A DNA stretch of 64,000 nucleotides from Pseudomonas paracarnis (GTDB lineage: Bacteria > Pseudomonadota > Gammaproteobacteria > Pseudomonadales > Pseudomonadaceae). The notes under the pieces are model-generated. The model searched no databases and was not told where the DNA came from. It saw only the letters and a program-made list of their open reading frames with translations. This document shows, in pieces, positions 35,133 through 43,249 of the stretch. Both the position numbers and the translations under genes were made by a program. The stretch lies in NCBI RefSeq assembly GCF_904063055.1, contig NZ_CAJFCN010000011.1, forward strand, positions 62,001-126,000. The letters are read 5' to 3'. Position 1 is the stretch's first letter, and each line of letters opens with the position of its first letter.

Positions 35133-35211
35133 GATCAATTTCCTTATTTAGTACACGGTGCATTCCGTGTTCATCAATGAACGTTGCGAAACAGGCGCTG
35201 TGAAACCTGGT

Positions 35212-35523
35212 TTAGGGTTTCGCTGCGGGGCCCAGCGCCGCTTCAATCTGGGCGATCAACCCTTGGATCAGTGCCTGCACTTCCTTGCGTTGCGCGTCCT
35301 GGTCCGAGGCCGCGCCGTTCAGCATTTGGCGTAGCGCCGCTTCACGCTGCTGGGCAGCCGTCTTGAGCGCTTGTTCGTTGGCCTTCGATTGCTCAAGCAC
35401 CTGGGTGGCACGCTTGAGGGTTTCGTCGACGATGGCCTGGGGCGTGCCGGCGAATACCTGCGGGTTGCGCAGCATCGCTTCGAGCCGCTGGCGGTCGTCG
35501 GTGGACAGGACCGAGGGTTGCAT
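35212..35523 (-). CDS. Small helical protein of the reb cluster
   Basis: A 103-residue protein from the ATG at 35523, which has AAGGAG 6 bases upstream. It starts MQPSVLSTDDRQRLEAMLRNPQVFAGTPQAIVDETLKRA and continues as a heptad-like, Gln/Ala-rich helix (VLEQSKANEQALKTAAQQREAALRQML), so a coiled coil is probable. I do not recognise the family. Its place between rebB and the amidase-like gene suggests an accessory or assembly role in R-body formation. Confidence 0.7.
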   Translation of the reverse strand: MQPSVLSTDDRQRLEAMLRNPQVFAGTPQAIVDETLKRATQVLEQSKANEQALKTAAQQREAALRQMLNGAASDQDAQRKEVQALIQGLIAQIEAALGPAAKP

Positions 35524-35563
35524 ATCGAGCTCCTTAGGGGCTGCCTTGGCGGCGACACGCCCG

Positions 35564-36190
35564 CTAAAGCCGCACCTCAACGTTGTCCTGCCAGAAACCG
35601 GCAAAGTAAAAATGCGGCGACGAATCACAGAAGGTCGCCAACTCCGCAGGCGTTATGGCGCTGGGCTGGTTGGGAAAAATGGCCGGCGGAGGCGGCAGCA
35701 GATTGGCCTCGTTGTAGAGGTTGCCGACCTCATAGCAGTTGGCCGCGAACTGCGAACAAAAGGACCCGCTGCCGATGTCGATGGACTCGTTGATCCGCGT
35801 CACCAGGCTGGTATCGGAAGTCCAGCGCCGAAAGGCTGAAATCATCGCGTTCCACACGCTGTAGCGGCCCCGGATATCACCACCGATCTTGTCGAAGTAG
35901 AACTGCTTGGCAGCCACCGTCGCTGCCTCGCCCAGTTCGGTATCCACGCAGGAAAACACCATCGCCGAGCGCGGCGGTTTTTCCAGGCTCAGGTCGGTCA
36001 GGGCCAGGCCACTACCGACACTTTCGATCACCAGGGTGTCGCTCACCGCAATCGCCGGGTGAACCACATTCAGGTAGGTCGTGTCCTGCGAGAACACCTT
36101 GGCCTTGACCAATTGACCGGCTTTGATAAACGCCCGCGTTGCGCTGTCGTCATCTTGTTTGACAGAAAAAATAATATCTCCAGGCTGCAT
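35564..36190 (-). CDS. Permuted papain-like (NlpC/P60, YiiX-type) hydrolase candidate in the reb cluster
   Basis: A 208-residue protein starting MQPGDIIFSVKQDDD at the ATG 36190, with AGGAG 8 bases upstream. The order His (NVVHPAIAVSD, H44), Glu (VIESVG, E56), then Cys (SGSFCSQFAANCYEVGN, C145) is that of circularly permuted NlpC/P60 enzymes such as YiiX and YaeF, where His comes before the nucleophile Cys; GDIIF and CSQFAANCY are typical. Such enzymes cleave amide, thioester or ester bonds, for example in lipids or peptidoglycan. No signal peptide is seen. A role in R-body function or target damage is inference. Confidence 0.65.
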   Translation of the reverse strand: MQPGDIIFSVKQDDDSATRAFIKAGQLVKAKVFSQDTTYLNVVHPAIAVSDTLVIESVGSGLALTDLSLEKPPRSAMVFSCVDTELGEAATVAAKQFYFDKIGGDIRGRYSVWNAMISAFRRWTSDTSLVTRINESIDIGSGSFCSQFAANCYEVGNLYNEANLLPPPPAIFPNQPSAITPAELATFCDSSPHFYFAGFWQDNVEVRL

Positions 36191-36272
36191 GATGTCGCTC
36201 CTCACTCAAGAAAAGTTGCTTTCAAGTTGCTGTTGCACCGCCCCAGCAGAACGCTGGAGCGCTGTGCTCGGT

Positions 36273-36845
36273 TCAGGCCGCTGGCGCGGCCCGGTTGGCC
36301 AGGGTGTCGGCGTACTTGGCGATGCTCTGGTCGATCTTGTCGATGGCCACGCTGGCGGCTTCGGCCTCCATCGCACCGGCAGCGGCAGCCACGGCGGCAG
36401 CGGCGCCCACCAGCAGGTCGGTGGCCAGGGCGCCCAAGGCATCTTCGGCAGCGGCCGGCAGGTTGTCCTTGACGATGTTCTCGGTCATTTGCTGGAGCAG
36501 CACGGCCTGGGCCGCCAGGGCGATCTTGCTGACCCCATCGAAGTACCCCGCCGCCGCTTGCGCCACCAGCCCGGCTGCCTGGCTGATCATCATGTCGGCC
36601 GGCACCGCGATCTGCGCCGGCGCGTAGGCAAAATTCTGCGAATTGGTGAACTGCACCGCCTGCACAATCTGGCTATTGAGCGCCGCCGTGCTGTCGGATG
36701 ACGGCGCGCTCACCTGATTGAGCAAATGCTCGTTCATGCGCGCCATGATCGAGCGCGAGGCCGGTGCAGCGGGCGCCGACGCAGGTGGATCGGCGGCGGG
36801 CGTTGCTTGGGAGGCGGCGGGTTTCTTTCTGCTGAACCACGACAT
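36273..36845 (-). CDS. Large RebB-like protein of the reb cluster
   Basis: A 190-residue Ala-rich protein. Residues 1-35 are a Pro/Ala-rich leader (SRKKPAASQATPAADPP). The middle part, LNSQIVQAVQFTNSQNFAYAPAQIAVPADMMISQAAGLVAQAAAGYFDGVSKIALAAQAV, follows the RebB layout (NSQI-DAV-QTN...AP...A), so I read it as a diverged RebB domain with extra N- and C-terminal parts. The C-terminal third is a long Ala-rich helix. It lies between the 75-residue RebB and the amidase-like gene. It could be a ribbon end or nucleation subunit. Confidence 0.65.
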   Translation of the reverse strand: MSWFSRKKPAASQATPAADPPASAPAAPASRSIMARMNEHLLNQVSAPSSDSTAALNSQIVQAVQFTNSQNFAYAPAQIAVPADMMISQAAGLVAQAAAGYFDGVSKIALAAQAVLLQQMTENIVKDNLPAAAEDALGALATDLLVGAAAAVAAAAGAMEAEAASVAIDKIDQSIAKYADTLANRAAPAA

Positions 36846-36863
36846 AATCGATCTCCCGAGGGC

Positions 36864-37091
36864 TCAGCCCTTCTCGCCAATCTGCATGATCAGCGCCACG
36901 GCCTTGGAAATCACCGCGTTGGAAATCTGGTTCATCGCCTGCTGGCTGTTGACCGCGTTCTGCAACGACAGGCCCGCCGCGCTGCTGGCCACCTGGTACA
37001 GCGACGCGATGGCCTGGGCCGGCGCCTCTGCCACCACCTTGACGTTGGTTTGAGTGACCGCGTCGGTGATCTGGCTGTTGACCTCTGTCAT
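36864..37091 (-). CDS. Short RebB family protein
   Basis: A 75-residue protein MTEVNSQITDAVTQTNVKVVAEAPAQAIASLYQVASSAAGLSLQNAVNSQQ, clearly of the RebB family but lacking the C-terminal 30 residues of the two 104-residue copies. The ATG at 37091 has AGGAGAG 6 bases upstream. It is the first reb structural gene after the sigma factor gene. Short RebB-type subunits commonly accompany the main subunits. Confidence 0.85.
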   Translation of the reverse strand: MTEVNSQITDAVTQTNVKVVAEAPAQAIASLYQVASSAAGLSLQNAVNSQQAMNQISNAVISKAVALIMQIGEKG

Positions 37092-37194
37092 ACATCTCTC
37101 CTTGATGGCATTCACCCAGGTTTGGGTGTGGATAGCGGCGGCGTGCTGCGCTCATACCACTAGAACGCCCCACGCCAACATGTGTGAATCACCT

Positions 37195-37737
37195 TCAGCG
37201 CAACGCATCGCGCAGCAGTTGCACACGCTTGCGCACCAGCGGCAGCTTCACATGCAGCTCGGCGGCAATTTGCGGGTAAGGCAGGTCATCGACAAAACGC
37301 ATCTCGAACAAGCGCTGCTGCAACAGCGGTAACCGTGCGACGTGCGCCTCGATCTGCTCCAGGCGCTCATAACACTCCACCCGCTCCAGCACCGAAGCGC
37401 AGGGCGCGGCGAGCGCGGCCAGGTGATCGTGTTCAAGGTCCACCGAATCATCGAACAGCCGCCCCTCGCGCTTGCTGCGCCGCACGCTGTCAAGAAACAC
37501 ATGATCGAGCACCAGAAACAGAAACCCCTCAGGGTCACGAATGCGCTCCGGCGAGCGCCGAAAAAACAACAGGGCCTTGATCGCCGTGGCCGACAACCAC
37601 TCCTGGCCCTGATCCAGATTGCCCTTGGCCCGCCGCAACGCCCGGCGTCTGAGCTCGCCGTGCACAGCGCGCCAACTCGCTTCGAACAAACGGTCATCGG
37701 CGGCCCATTGATCCTTGAACTGAACAGTCATCCCCAT
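37195..37737 (-). CDS. Sigma-70 family (ECF-like) factor of the reb cluster
   Basis: A 180-residue protein with a region-2-like part (ELRRRALRRAKGNLDQGQEWLSATAIKALLFFRR, then RDPEGFLFLVLDHVFLDSVRRSKRE) and a region-4 helix-turn-helix (HVARLPLLQQRLFEMRFVDDLPYPQIAAELHVKLPLVRKRVQLLRDALR). The ATG at 37737 has AGGAG 10 bases upstream. No anti-sigma gene is adjacent. It is about 100 bp upstream of the reb structural genes and most likely drives their transcription. Region 2 is divergent, so standard ECF grouping is uncertain. Confidence 0.78.
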   Translation of the reverse strand: MGMTVQFKDQWAADDRLFEASWRAVHGELRRRALRRAKGNLDQGQEWLSATAIKALLFFRRSPERIRDPEGFLFLVLDHVFLDSVRRSKREGRLFDDSVDLEHDHLAALAAPCASVLERVECYERLEQIEAHVARLPLLQQRLFEMRFVDDLPYPQIAAELHVKLPLVRKRVQLLRDALR

Positions 37738-37824
37738 CGCCAGCACTCCTGTGCATCCTTGATGAAAGGCCAGTCTGCGAGGGCTCGACGGGGGTACGCT
37801 GTTACCTGGGGAACACCGCCACAA

Positions 37825-38520
37825 CTAATTCAGCGCAAAAGCCTTGCGCCGCAACTGCTCGACATCGTTGATCACCATGCGCTCCAGACCGCCGCTGATC
37901 ACCCCACTGCGCCGCCACACTTGCAGCTGCACATTCAACTTGGGGCGGCTGGTATTCAGCATCGACGCCAACACCCCCTGGCTTGCGGGCAACGACACAC
38001 TGGGCAAGGCCAACGCCAGGTCGATCTCACCCAGGTTGGCCAACAAAAACCGCGCCAACCGCGACTCCAGCCGATGCAGACACACCAACTCCAGCAACTC
38101 GATGGCGTGCAGCAACCTCAGCATCATCAGCATCAACAAACGCCGCAGAAACACCGGCTCCTCAAACAACACAGCAAAATGCCGGCTACCCAACTGCAAC
38201 AAACGCGTGGGCCCGCTGGCGAAGGTGGAAGACTCGCGCCCATGATCCTTGATCAACGCCGTCTCCCCCACCACCTGCCCGACCCCGGTACTGCCGATAA
38301 TCTGCTCGCGCCCATCCGGCCCATGCACCACCGAATAAATCCGCCCCTCCACCACCAACGCAATGAATTCGAGGGTGTCGTCCTTGAAATACAACAGCTC
38401 ACGATCATCCAGCGTGCGCTCCACCATATGGGTGGCGACGTAGCGCAAGAGATGCTCCGGCATACCTCGAAACAAATCGGAGCGAGCCAGCAGGGTTTGT
38501 CTGAGCGGGAGATCGAGCAT
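37825..38520 (-). CDS. Crp/Fnr family regulator of the reb cluster
   Basis: A protein of about 231 residues with a cNMP-binding-type beta roll (DDRELLYFKDDTLEFIALVVEGRIYSVVHGPDGREQIIGSTG) and a C-terminal winged helix (LPASQGVLASMLNTSRPKLNVQLQVWRRSGVI). The ATG at 38520 has AAAGGAA just upstream; an ATG at 38541 preceded by AGGTGA is the alternative. Together with the sigma factor it makes a two-regulator head for the R-body genes. The effector is unknown. No Cys cluster for an iron-sulfur centre is visible. Confidence 0.85.
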   Translation of the reverse strand: MLDLPLRQTLLARSDLFRGMPEHLLRYVATHMVERTLDDRELLYFKDDTLEFIALVVEGRIYSVVHGPDGREQIIGSTGVGQVVGETALIKDHGRESSTFASGPTRLLQLGSRHFAVLFEEPVFLRRLLMLMMLRLLHAIELLELVCLHRLESRLARFLLANLGEIDLALALPSVSLPASQGVLASMLNTSRPKLNVQLQVWRRSGVISGGLERMVINDVEQLRRKAFALN

Positions 38521-38737
38521 CACGGTTCCTTTGGAATGCATGCGTTCACCTGAGGAATTGCGGCGTGGAAGCGGGGTTAAAGCCACAAGAGCAAAGCAAA
38601 CAAAGGGACGTGCAGCGCGGGGAGTTGTGAATGAGGGTGGCGATTAGCCATTTTTTGTCGGAAATGGACGACAGGGGGCGGGGAAAACGCTGGAATGGAC
38701 GCATCAGGTCGACATGGGTATGATGTCGCCCGCACAA

Positions 38738-38814
38738 GCATCCGTAGCTCAGCTGGATAGAGTACTGCCCTCCGAAGGCAGGGGTCGTGGGTTCGAATCC
38801 CGCCGGGTGCACCA
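38738..38814 (+). tRNA. tRNA-Arg (anticodon CCG)
   Basis: A 77-nt cloverleaf including the encoded CCA. The acceptor arms GCATCCG and CGGGTGC pair, the anticodon stem CTGCC/GGCAG encloses the loop CTCCGAA with anticodon CCG, and the T-arm contains GGTTCGAATCC. A terminator follows at about 38827. The 3' end and the following 90 bp are imperfectly repeated at 48581, which marks this tRNA as the integration site of the island. Confidence 0.95.
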
Positions 38815-38906
38815 GATGTGAAATGGAAAAGCCTCAGGTTGAGAGATCTGGGGCTTTTTTGTTTTTGGGGTTTGGTGGGTGAAGGTGTTGAATTGCGTCG
38901 GGACAG
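38791..38906 (+). repeat. Left direct repeat of the tRNA-linked island
   Basis: From the T-arm of tRNA-Arg through its terminator to GCGTCGGGACAG. The same series of words occurs at 48581-48695, including GAGATCTGGGGCTTTTTTGT and TTTGGTGGGT. It reads as the intact attachment side. Confidence 0.75.
38827..38861 (+). terminator. Terminator of tRNA-Arg
   Basis: AAAGCCTCAG pairs with CTGGGGCTTT and is followed by a T-run. It lies 12 bp after the tRNA CCA end. Confidence 0.8.
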
Positions 38907-39004
38907 TAGACGTTGGTGCGGGGGTCACTCGCTGTGCCTTCGGTTTGAGCTGTGCGGGATTTCCGCCCTCTTTTTCGCCGCGAAAATAAATCTGTCCCCT
39001 TTTC

Positions 39005-39190
39005 TGCACGAAAGCGCTGCTGGAAACAGGCGGTAAGTTGTGGGCCGCACGCGACTTGATCAATCGAGACCCGGTTGCATTGATGAAGCTGGATATCCCT
39101 GAACAGGGCGAGCGCTTTGGAAGCTGGACCTGGCACGAACTCGCAGATCGCTCGCGCCAACACAGCCTGCTTGACCTGCTGGCGGCCTAA
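39005..39190 (+). pseudogene. 3' remnant of a coding gene
   Basis: An open stretch in one frame reads KALLETGGKLWAARDL..., then PEQGERFGSWTWHELADRS, and stops at 39188-39190. It has no start codon and is preceded by the motif AAATAAATCTGTCCCCTTTT. Base usage is like the core genome. It looks like the C-terminal part of a gene cut by an insertion; the family is not recognised. Confidence 0.4.
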
Positions 39191-39253
39191 CCTGAACCTT
39201 CCCCGAAGCAACCGGCGAGGGTCGGCTGCTTCGGGCCAACCATCGGTCTAACC

Positions 39254-39463
39254 ATGAATAAACCACCACAGAACAGTGCTCAGATGCCTGATTACCTAGA
39301 GGCCCGAAAGCTGCATTTGAACGGGATAATTATCGGCATGGCTGACACCAAAAAGCTCAACGCAAGAGCAAACACTGTCACTAAAGTTGAGACGCTCACG
39401 CTTGATGCAATCAAGGCAGAGCTTGATTTCATTGACCGTCAGCTCAAAAGAAAGAGCGGGTGA
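39254..39463 (+). CDS. Small hypothetical protein
   Basis: A 69-residue reading frame, MNKPPQNSAQMPDYLEARKL..., with a Lys-rich C-terminal helix (AIKAELDFIDRQLKRKSG). The ribosome-binding site is weak and no family is recognised. It may be a small island gene or a remnant of one. Confidence 0.35.
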   Translation: MNKPPQNSAQMPDYLEARKLHLNGIIIGMADTKKLNARANTVTKVETLTLDAIKAELDFIDRQLKRKSG

Positions 39464-39917
39464 TGAAGAAGCGGAAGCTTAATCAGTTTCCGCCGTGCTA
39501 GATCGTGCTACTACAAAAAAGGTTCAGATCTTTTCGATTTCTGGTCTACGGCGGACCTAGTCTTATGACCGATTCATCCGAGGCTGTGTAACAGCGCTTT
39601 TGAGCGCAACAAATACTCAAACCGGGACTGAAACTTGCACACCTGCGCAAAATCCACATCTACTAACGTGCTGATCAATTCCATATGCAAAATAGACACG
39701 TGCACTTGAGTTTTGATACAGCGCTTTTATACACTCTAGTCTAAGTGCAGATATTGATACAGCATCTGCTGCCACCGATACTGTTAAGACCAACAACAAG
39801 AACAACAAAAACATAATCAGCAATCTCAAGCCAGCAATAAAAACATGAAATACTTATTGAATTGAGCTAGAATCAAAAAAACCAATTGACAGTTGAATTA
39901 TGGAGAAAGCTTAATAC
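39464..39917. other. AT-rich stretch without a convincing gene
   Basis: I see no reliable gene. A 70-residue minus-strand frame (39617-39829) starts with a hydrophobic run (LLIMFLLFLLLVLTVSVAADA) that could be a signal peptide, but it lacks a clear ribosome-binding site. The end of the stretch should hold the promoter of the PLD-type gene. Confidence 0.5.
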
Positions 39918-40619
39918 ATGGACAACCTGAACCTATATCAACTGGAAAATGATGGAAACTATGATAAAGCCTTCAATGATAACAGCGTAGTTTCGGACTC
40001 CGGCTTAACCGTATACTTTAGAAATTTAGATAAAAAATTGCTGCAGCACATTAAAGAGTCTGATGCTGTTTTTGGTGCCGTTGCCTGGCTAACAAATTTT
40101 CCTATACTAGATGCACTGGCTAGGTTGAGAAACGTCTCTATTATTGTACAAAAAGAGGACTTTCTTCGCCCTGACGTAGGCGCTAAATATGGCTTTGAAA
40201 AGGCATTGCGTAAGAAGTACAAAGCACTGAGATGTAATTTAACAAGGTATTCGTTTAGTAATATTTTGAGCTCTATATCAGTTGCAAGCGACCCTTCTAT
40301 TGATCCCATCAGATGTGTGGGCAATCATAACTCCGAGAAAAACCCTGCATTCCCGCGTATGCATAACAAATTTTTAGTGTTTGCTAAGATTGAAGAAAGT
40401 GGACCGGACAGCGTTGAAACAATTACGCCTTATGCAGTCTGGACAGGCTCATTTAATTTAACAAAAAGCGCTACCCTATCTCTCGAGAACGCGCTTTTTA
40501 TAACCGACGCGAAAATCGTCAACGCATATTTTGAAGAGTATGGTCAAATTGCGGCGATGTCTGAGGAACTTGATTGGACATCTGATTGGGCAGCCCCAGA
40601 ATGGCGGATCGGAACATGA
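39918..40619 (+). CDS. Phospholipase D-like protein with one HKD-type motif
   Basis: A 233-residue protein. The C-terminal half has the HxK motif (RMHNKFLVFAKIEE, H149 and K151), then AVWTGSFNLTKSATLSLENALFI with the GS/N pattern of PLD-family nucleases and phosphodiesterases. The N-terminal half matches the first lobe of PLD-like proteins (ESDAVFGAVAWLTNFPILDAL, then NVSIIVQKEDF). A single motif implies action as a dimer, as in Nuc and BfiI. It has no signal peptide or membrane segment. The gene is AT-richer than the core. Its position in front of a PD-(D/E)XK-type gene and a retron suggests an antiphage role, unproven. Confidence 0.7.
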   Translation: MDNLNLYQLENDGNYDKAFNDNSVVSDSGLTVYFRNLDKKLLQHIKESDAVFGAVAWLTNFPILDALARLRNVSIIVQKEDFLRPDVGAKYGFEKALRKKYKALRCNLTRYSFSNILSSISVASDPSIDPIRCVGNHNSEKNPAFPRMHNKFLVFAKIEESGPDSVETITPYAVWTGSFNLTKSATLSLENALFITDAKIVNAYFEEYGQIAAMSEELDWTSDWAAPEWRIGT

Positions 40620-40792
40620 GCAATCATCACGAGTGTCTAAAATCGCTCCTCGAAATGGTATGTTCGATTCATAATTCATTTAGTTAAGTAGGGCTGATAA
40701 GTGGGGGCGGTACCGGTCCAGGCAATCCTGCCTTGAAGCTCAAAAAATCCCTAGTCACTAACTAACAAGCGTCCTCAAAAATAGGAAAAAAA

Positions 40793-42295
40793 ATGGCACA
40801 ATCCTCTGAGTTGGCTGGCGGGACTGGATTCGTTTATGAGGGACACGTGGCTGCATATTTTTTAGCAGCACTACTAACAGGAGAAATACGACCTCCACTT
40901 AACTCCAGCATCAGAACTGTCGCATTACAGCAGTCAGCCTTCGGTGATCCGCTTGATGACGTAATTGTCACCTTTGATGATGCTCACGAAGCGAAGCTAC
41001 ACATACAAGTTAAGCGTTCATTGAGAATATCCGCAGCCGAAAGCAACAAAGACTTCCGTGAAGTTGTAAAGGGCTCCTGGCTAACTTACAAAAATCCAAA
41101 AAACCATCTCGGATATGATTACTATGGAGCAGCAACAGATACCATTTCCAGCGCTAGCTTAAGAAATGTTAAAACTGTTTGTCAGGCTGCGAGACATAGT
41201 CATAGTGAAGCAGTATTTTTTTCACGAAAAAATGAATCTGGAGCTTCAAGTGTCGAGTTTGAAAGCTTCATTGACGACATCCGGAAAATTTTAAGTGTTG
41301 CGCAATTTAATTTTAGTGATTTCGAACTACATAACTTTCTTAAAAACTTCGTCATATTTAATTTTGACGTCATGACACATGAGTCACTTTCTAATTCAGA
41401 GACAATTAATAGATTAAGTCAAATCCTGACAACCCCTAGTCGAGCACATGATCTTTGGGAGTACTTGAAAAACATATCTAGAGAAGGAGCTGGCGTTTCC
41501 GCAACTTATAGCCAGGATTCCCTCAAACGACTACTGTACCCTCTTTTTAAATTTAAAGACAAAAATAGCCAAATTGATCCTGCGGTGACTACAAATCAAT
41601 TTGATCAACCGATTTTTGACAGCGCCATCCCTTCAATCTGTAGTGTTGCCATAGCCAATGTAGTCGCAAAAAACGAAGATCTAGCCCTTACCGCAATAGT
41701 TGTGACTGATGATCTAAATAAACTAGCAAAAGAGGTGAGGACGTGGAAGGAACGGTTAAAACGCAGTTCACTGCTGATCAGAGATGATAAAGCTCTAATA
41801 GAAAACAGCGACCTGAACGAACTAATTAAAAATGTTCATTTTGCAAGTATCTTAATGCAAAATCTTGTCACTGCTGATTTTTCTGCTTATATCTATTATG
41901 CCAGAGGGAATGAGATAAGTGATTGGCCTCCTGAGAAAGTTGAGAGAGAGCTAATGGTGATACCTCTTCTCCATAGATTAAGCAATAAAAATGAACTCAC
42001 CGAGATGGTATATTCGAAAATTAAAAACATTGACTTTATATTTGCATCTGCCGTAACTGAAGTTGAAAATAGATACCATCGCTCAGTTAACTCTATAGTA
42101 TCAAGCTCCTACGCTAGAAATAGAAAGGAAATACTAGAGCTTTCAGATTTAGTTGCTGATATTTCTGCCAATTACCTATCGACTGGATCAATCTATCCAA
42201 AAGAATATATAGCATATATAAAAACCAGAATTCGCTATGGAGAAAATATTGCAACTGGCGAGAAGCATAAAAGAGATAAAAACCCTATTGCCTGA
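40793..42295 (+). CDS. Large protein with PD-(D/E)XK nuclease-like N-terminal domain
   Basis: A 500-residue protein. The N-terminus GGTGFVYEGHVAAYFLAALLTG, then DPLDDVIVTFDD and HIQVKRSLRIS (D55/D56, then Q72-V-K74) follows the pattern of restriction-endonuclease-fold domains such as DUF4297/Cap4-like nucleases that sit at the N-termini of antiphage NTPases. The remaining 420 residues are largely helical and show no Walker motif I can see. The ATG at 40793 has AGGAAA 7 bases upstream. It is AT-rich and converges with the reverse transcriptase gene, with 1 bp between them. It could be a standalone effector; whether it works with the PLD-type gene is unknown. Confidence 0.55.
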   Translation: MAQSSELAGGTGFVYEGHVAAYFLAALLTGEIRPPLNSSIRTVALQQSAFGDPLDDVIVTFDDAHEAKLHIQVKRSLRISAAESNKDFREVVKGSWLTYKNPKNHLGYDYYGAATDTISSASLRNVKTVCQAARHSHSEAVFFSRKNESGASSVEFESFIDDIRKILSVAQFNFSDFELHNFLKNFVIFNFDVMTHESLSNSETINRLSQILTTPSRAHDLWEYLKNISREGAGVSATYSQDSLKRLLYPLFKFKDKNSQIDPAVTTNQFDQPIFDSAIPSICSVAIANVVAKNEDLALTAIVVTDDLNKLAKEVRTWKERLKRSSLLIRDDKALIENSDLNELIKNVHFASILMQNLVTADFSAYIYYARGNEISDWPPEKVERELMVIPLLHRLSNKNELTEMVYSKIKNIDFIFASAVTEVENRYHRSVNSIVSSSYARNRKEILELSDLVADISANYLSTGSIYPKEYIAYIKTRIRYGENIATGEKHKRDKNPIA

Positions 42296-42296
42296 A

Positions 42297-43223
42297 CTAA
42301 TTTAGCATCGACCATAGCTTTTTTGCAAACTGTGGCTCAACTGAATGAGCGTAAGCGATAAAACCTTCAAATTGAGCTCTCGTCGGTGCTATTGAATGAC
42401 TTCTTGAAGGGAACTCGAAGTGCCCATCTCCGTGCTTTTTTATATAGTAAGCAATCAACCTCAACTTCTTCTTCATTTTTTTTGGAAGTCTTGGCCTTTC
42501 ATGATCGACTACTGAAAGGCCTGTTACAAATTGACGGGCACCACGATATTGTACATAACAACCTTTTGCCTGTAATTGAAAACCGTTTCCATTGATAACA
42601 GCTTCAATATTTTCCGGCGCTGGAGGTGTTATACCAGAAAAAGTTATGTTATCTGCATATCGGCTAAATGTCGATTTAGTGGTGCGCGCCAACTCCAACA
42701 TATCTGAATCGAGTCTTCTGCATACTATGTTTGAGAGTACAGGACTGCATCTTGTACCCTGTAATAAATAACCATCAATAGTGCATGCTCTCGCCAAAAT
42801 TTGAGCGATGAGGAGATTGCCACCAAGCGCCAATATCGACTGACAGACTTGGGCTTCAGTTATCGCATTAAAAAAATCTTTGATATCAGCATGAACAATA
42901 ACGTCTTTTTTCATATGCAATTTAGCATTAGACACTGTTGATCGACCAGCTAAAAACCCTTGTACATGCTCACCGAATTCGACACTATTTGAAATAATCA
43001 TCGCAACAGATCGGTGAAGTTGTGCAAGCCACTTATTTTTCGCCTTGTATACCTGCCGGTATTCTCCTTGACGATTTCGTCCCCGCTTAGCTATTTTTAT
43101 AATTTGATAGTGGTGTGCCTGCCAGGGAGCGTTTAAATACGACTCTATCAGCTCAGCCTTCACCCCTACTGCGAAAGACAATTCGGCCAGATCATGAACA
43201 TCTTCAATTCTAGTAGTTGTCAT
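42297..43223 (-). CDS. Retron reverse transcriptase
   Basis: A 308-residue reverse transcriptase. Retron-specific region X is present (GFLAGRSTVSNAKLH, with NAxxH at residues 99-103) and region Y (VTG at 233-235). Motif A Asp is in VIVHADIKDFFNA (D113), and LLQGTRCSPVLSN is motif B. The catalytic YxDD box reads YADN (residues 189-192), so the second Asp is Asn. In retrons this enzyme copies part of the upstream msr-msd RNA into a branched DNA that guards a linked effector. Upstream on the same strand lie a structured RNA candidate and an OLD-family gene, the probable effector. Confidence 0.85.
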   Translation of the reverse strand: MTTTRIEDVHDLAELSFAVGVKAELIESYLNAPWQAHHYQIIKIAKRGRNRQGEYRQVYKAKNKWLAQLHRSVAMIISNSVEFGEHVQGFLAGRSTVSNAKLHMKKDVIVHADIKDFFNAITEAQVCQSILALGGNLLIAQILARACTIDGYLLQGTRCSPVLSNIVCRRLDSDMLELARTTKSTFSRYADNITFSGITPPAPENIEAVINGNGFQLQAKGCYVQYRGARQFVTGLSVVDHERPRLPKKMKKKLRLIAYYIKKHGDGHFEFPSRSHSIAPTRAQFEGFIAYAHSVEPQFAKKLWSMLN

Positions 43224-43249
43224 TGTGTTGTACTGATAGGAAAAATGGG

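Noticed and set aside
42645..42660. YADN as a sequencing error or frameshift
   Set aside because: The frame is intact on both sides with all other RT motifs, so a simple indel is excluded; a single-base error cannot be excluded but is not needed.
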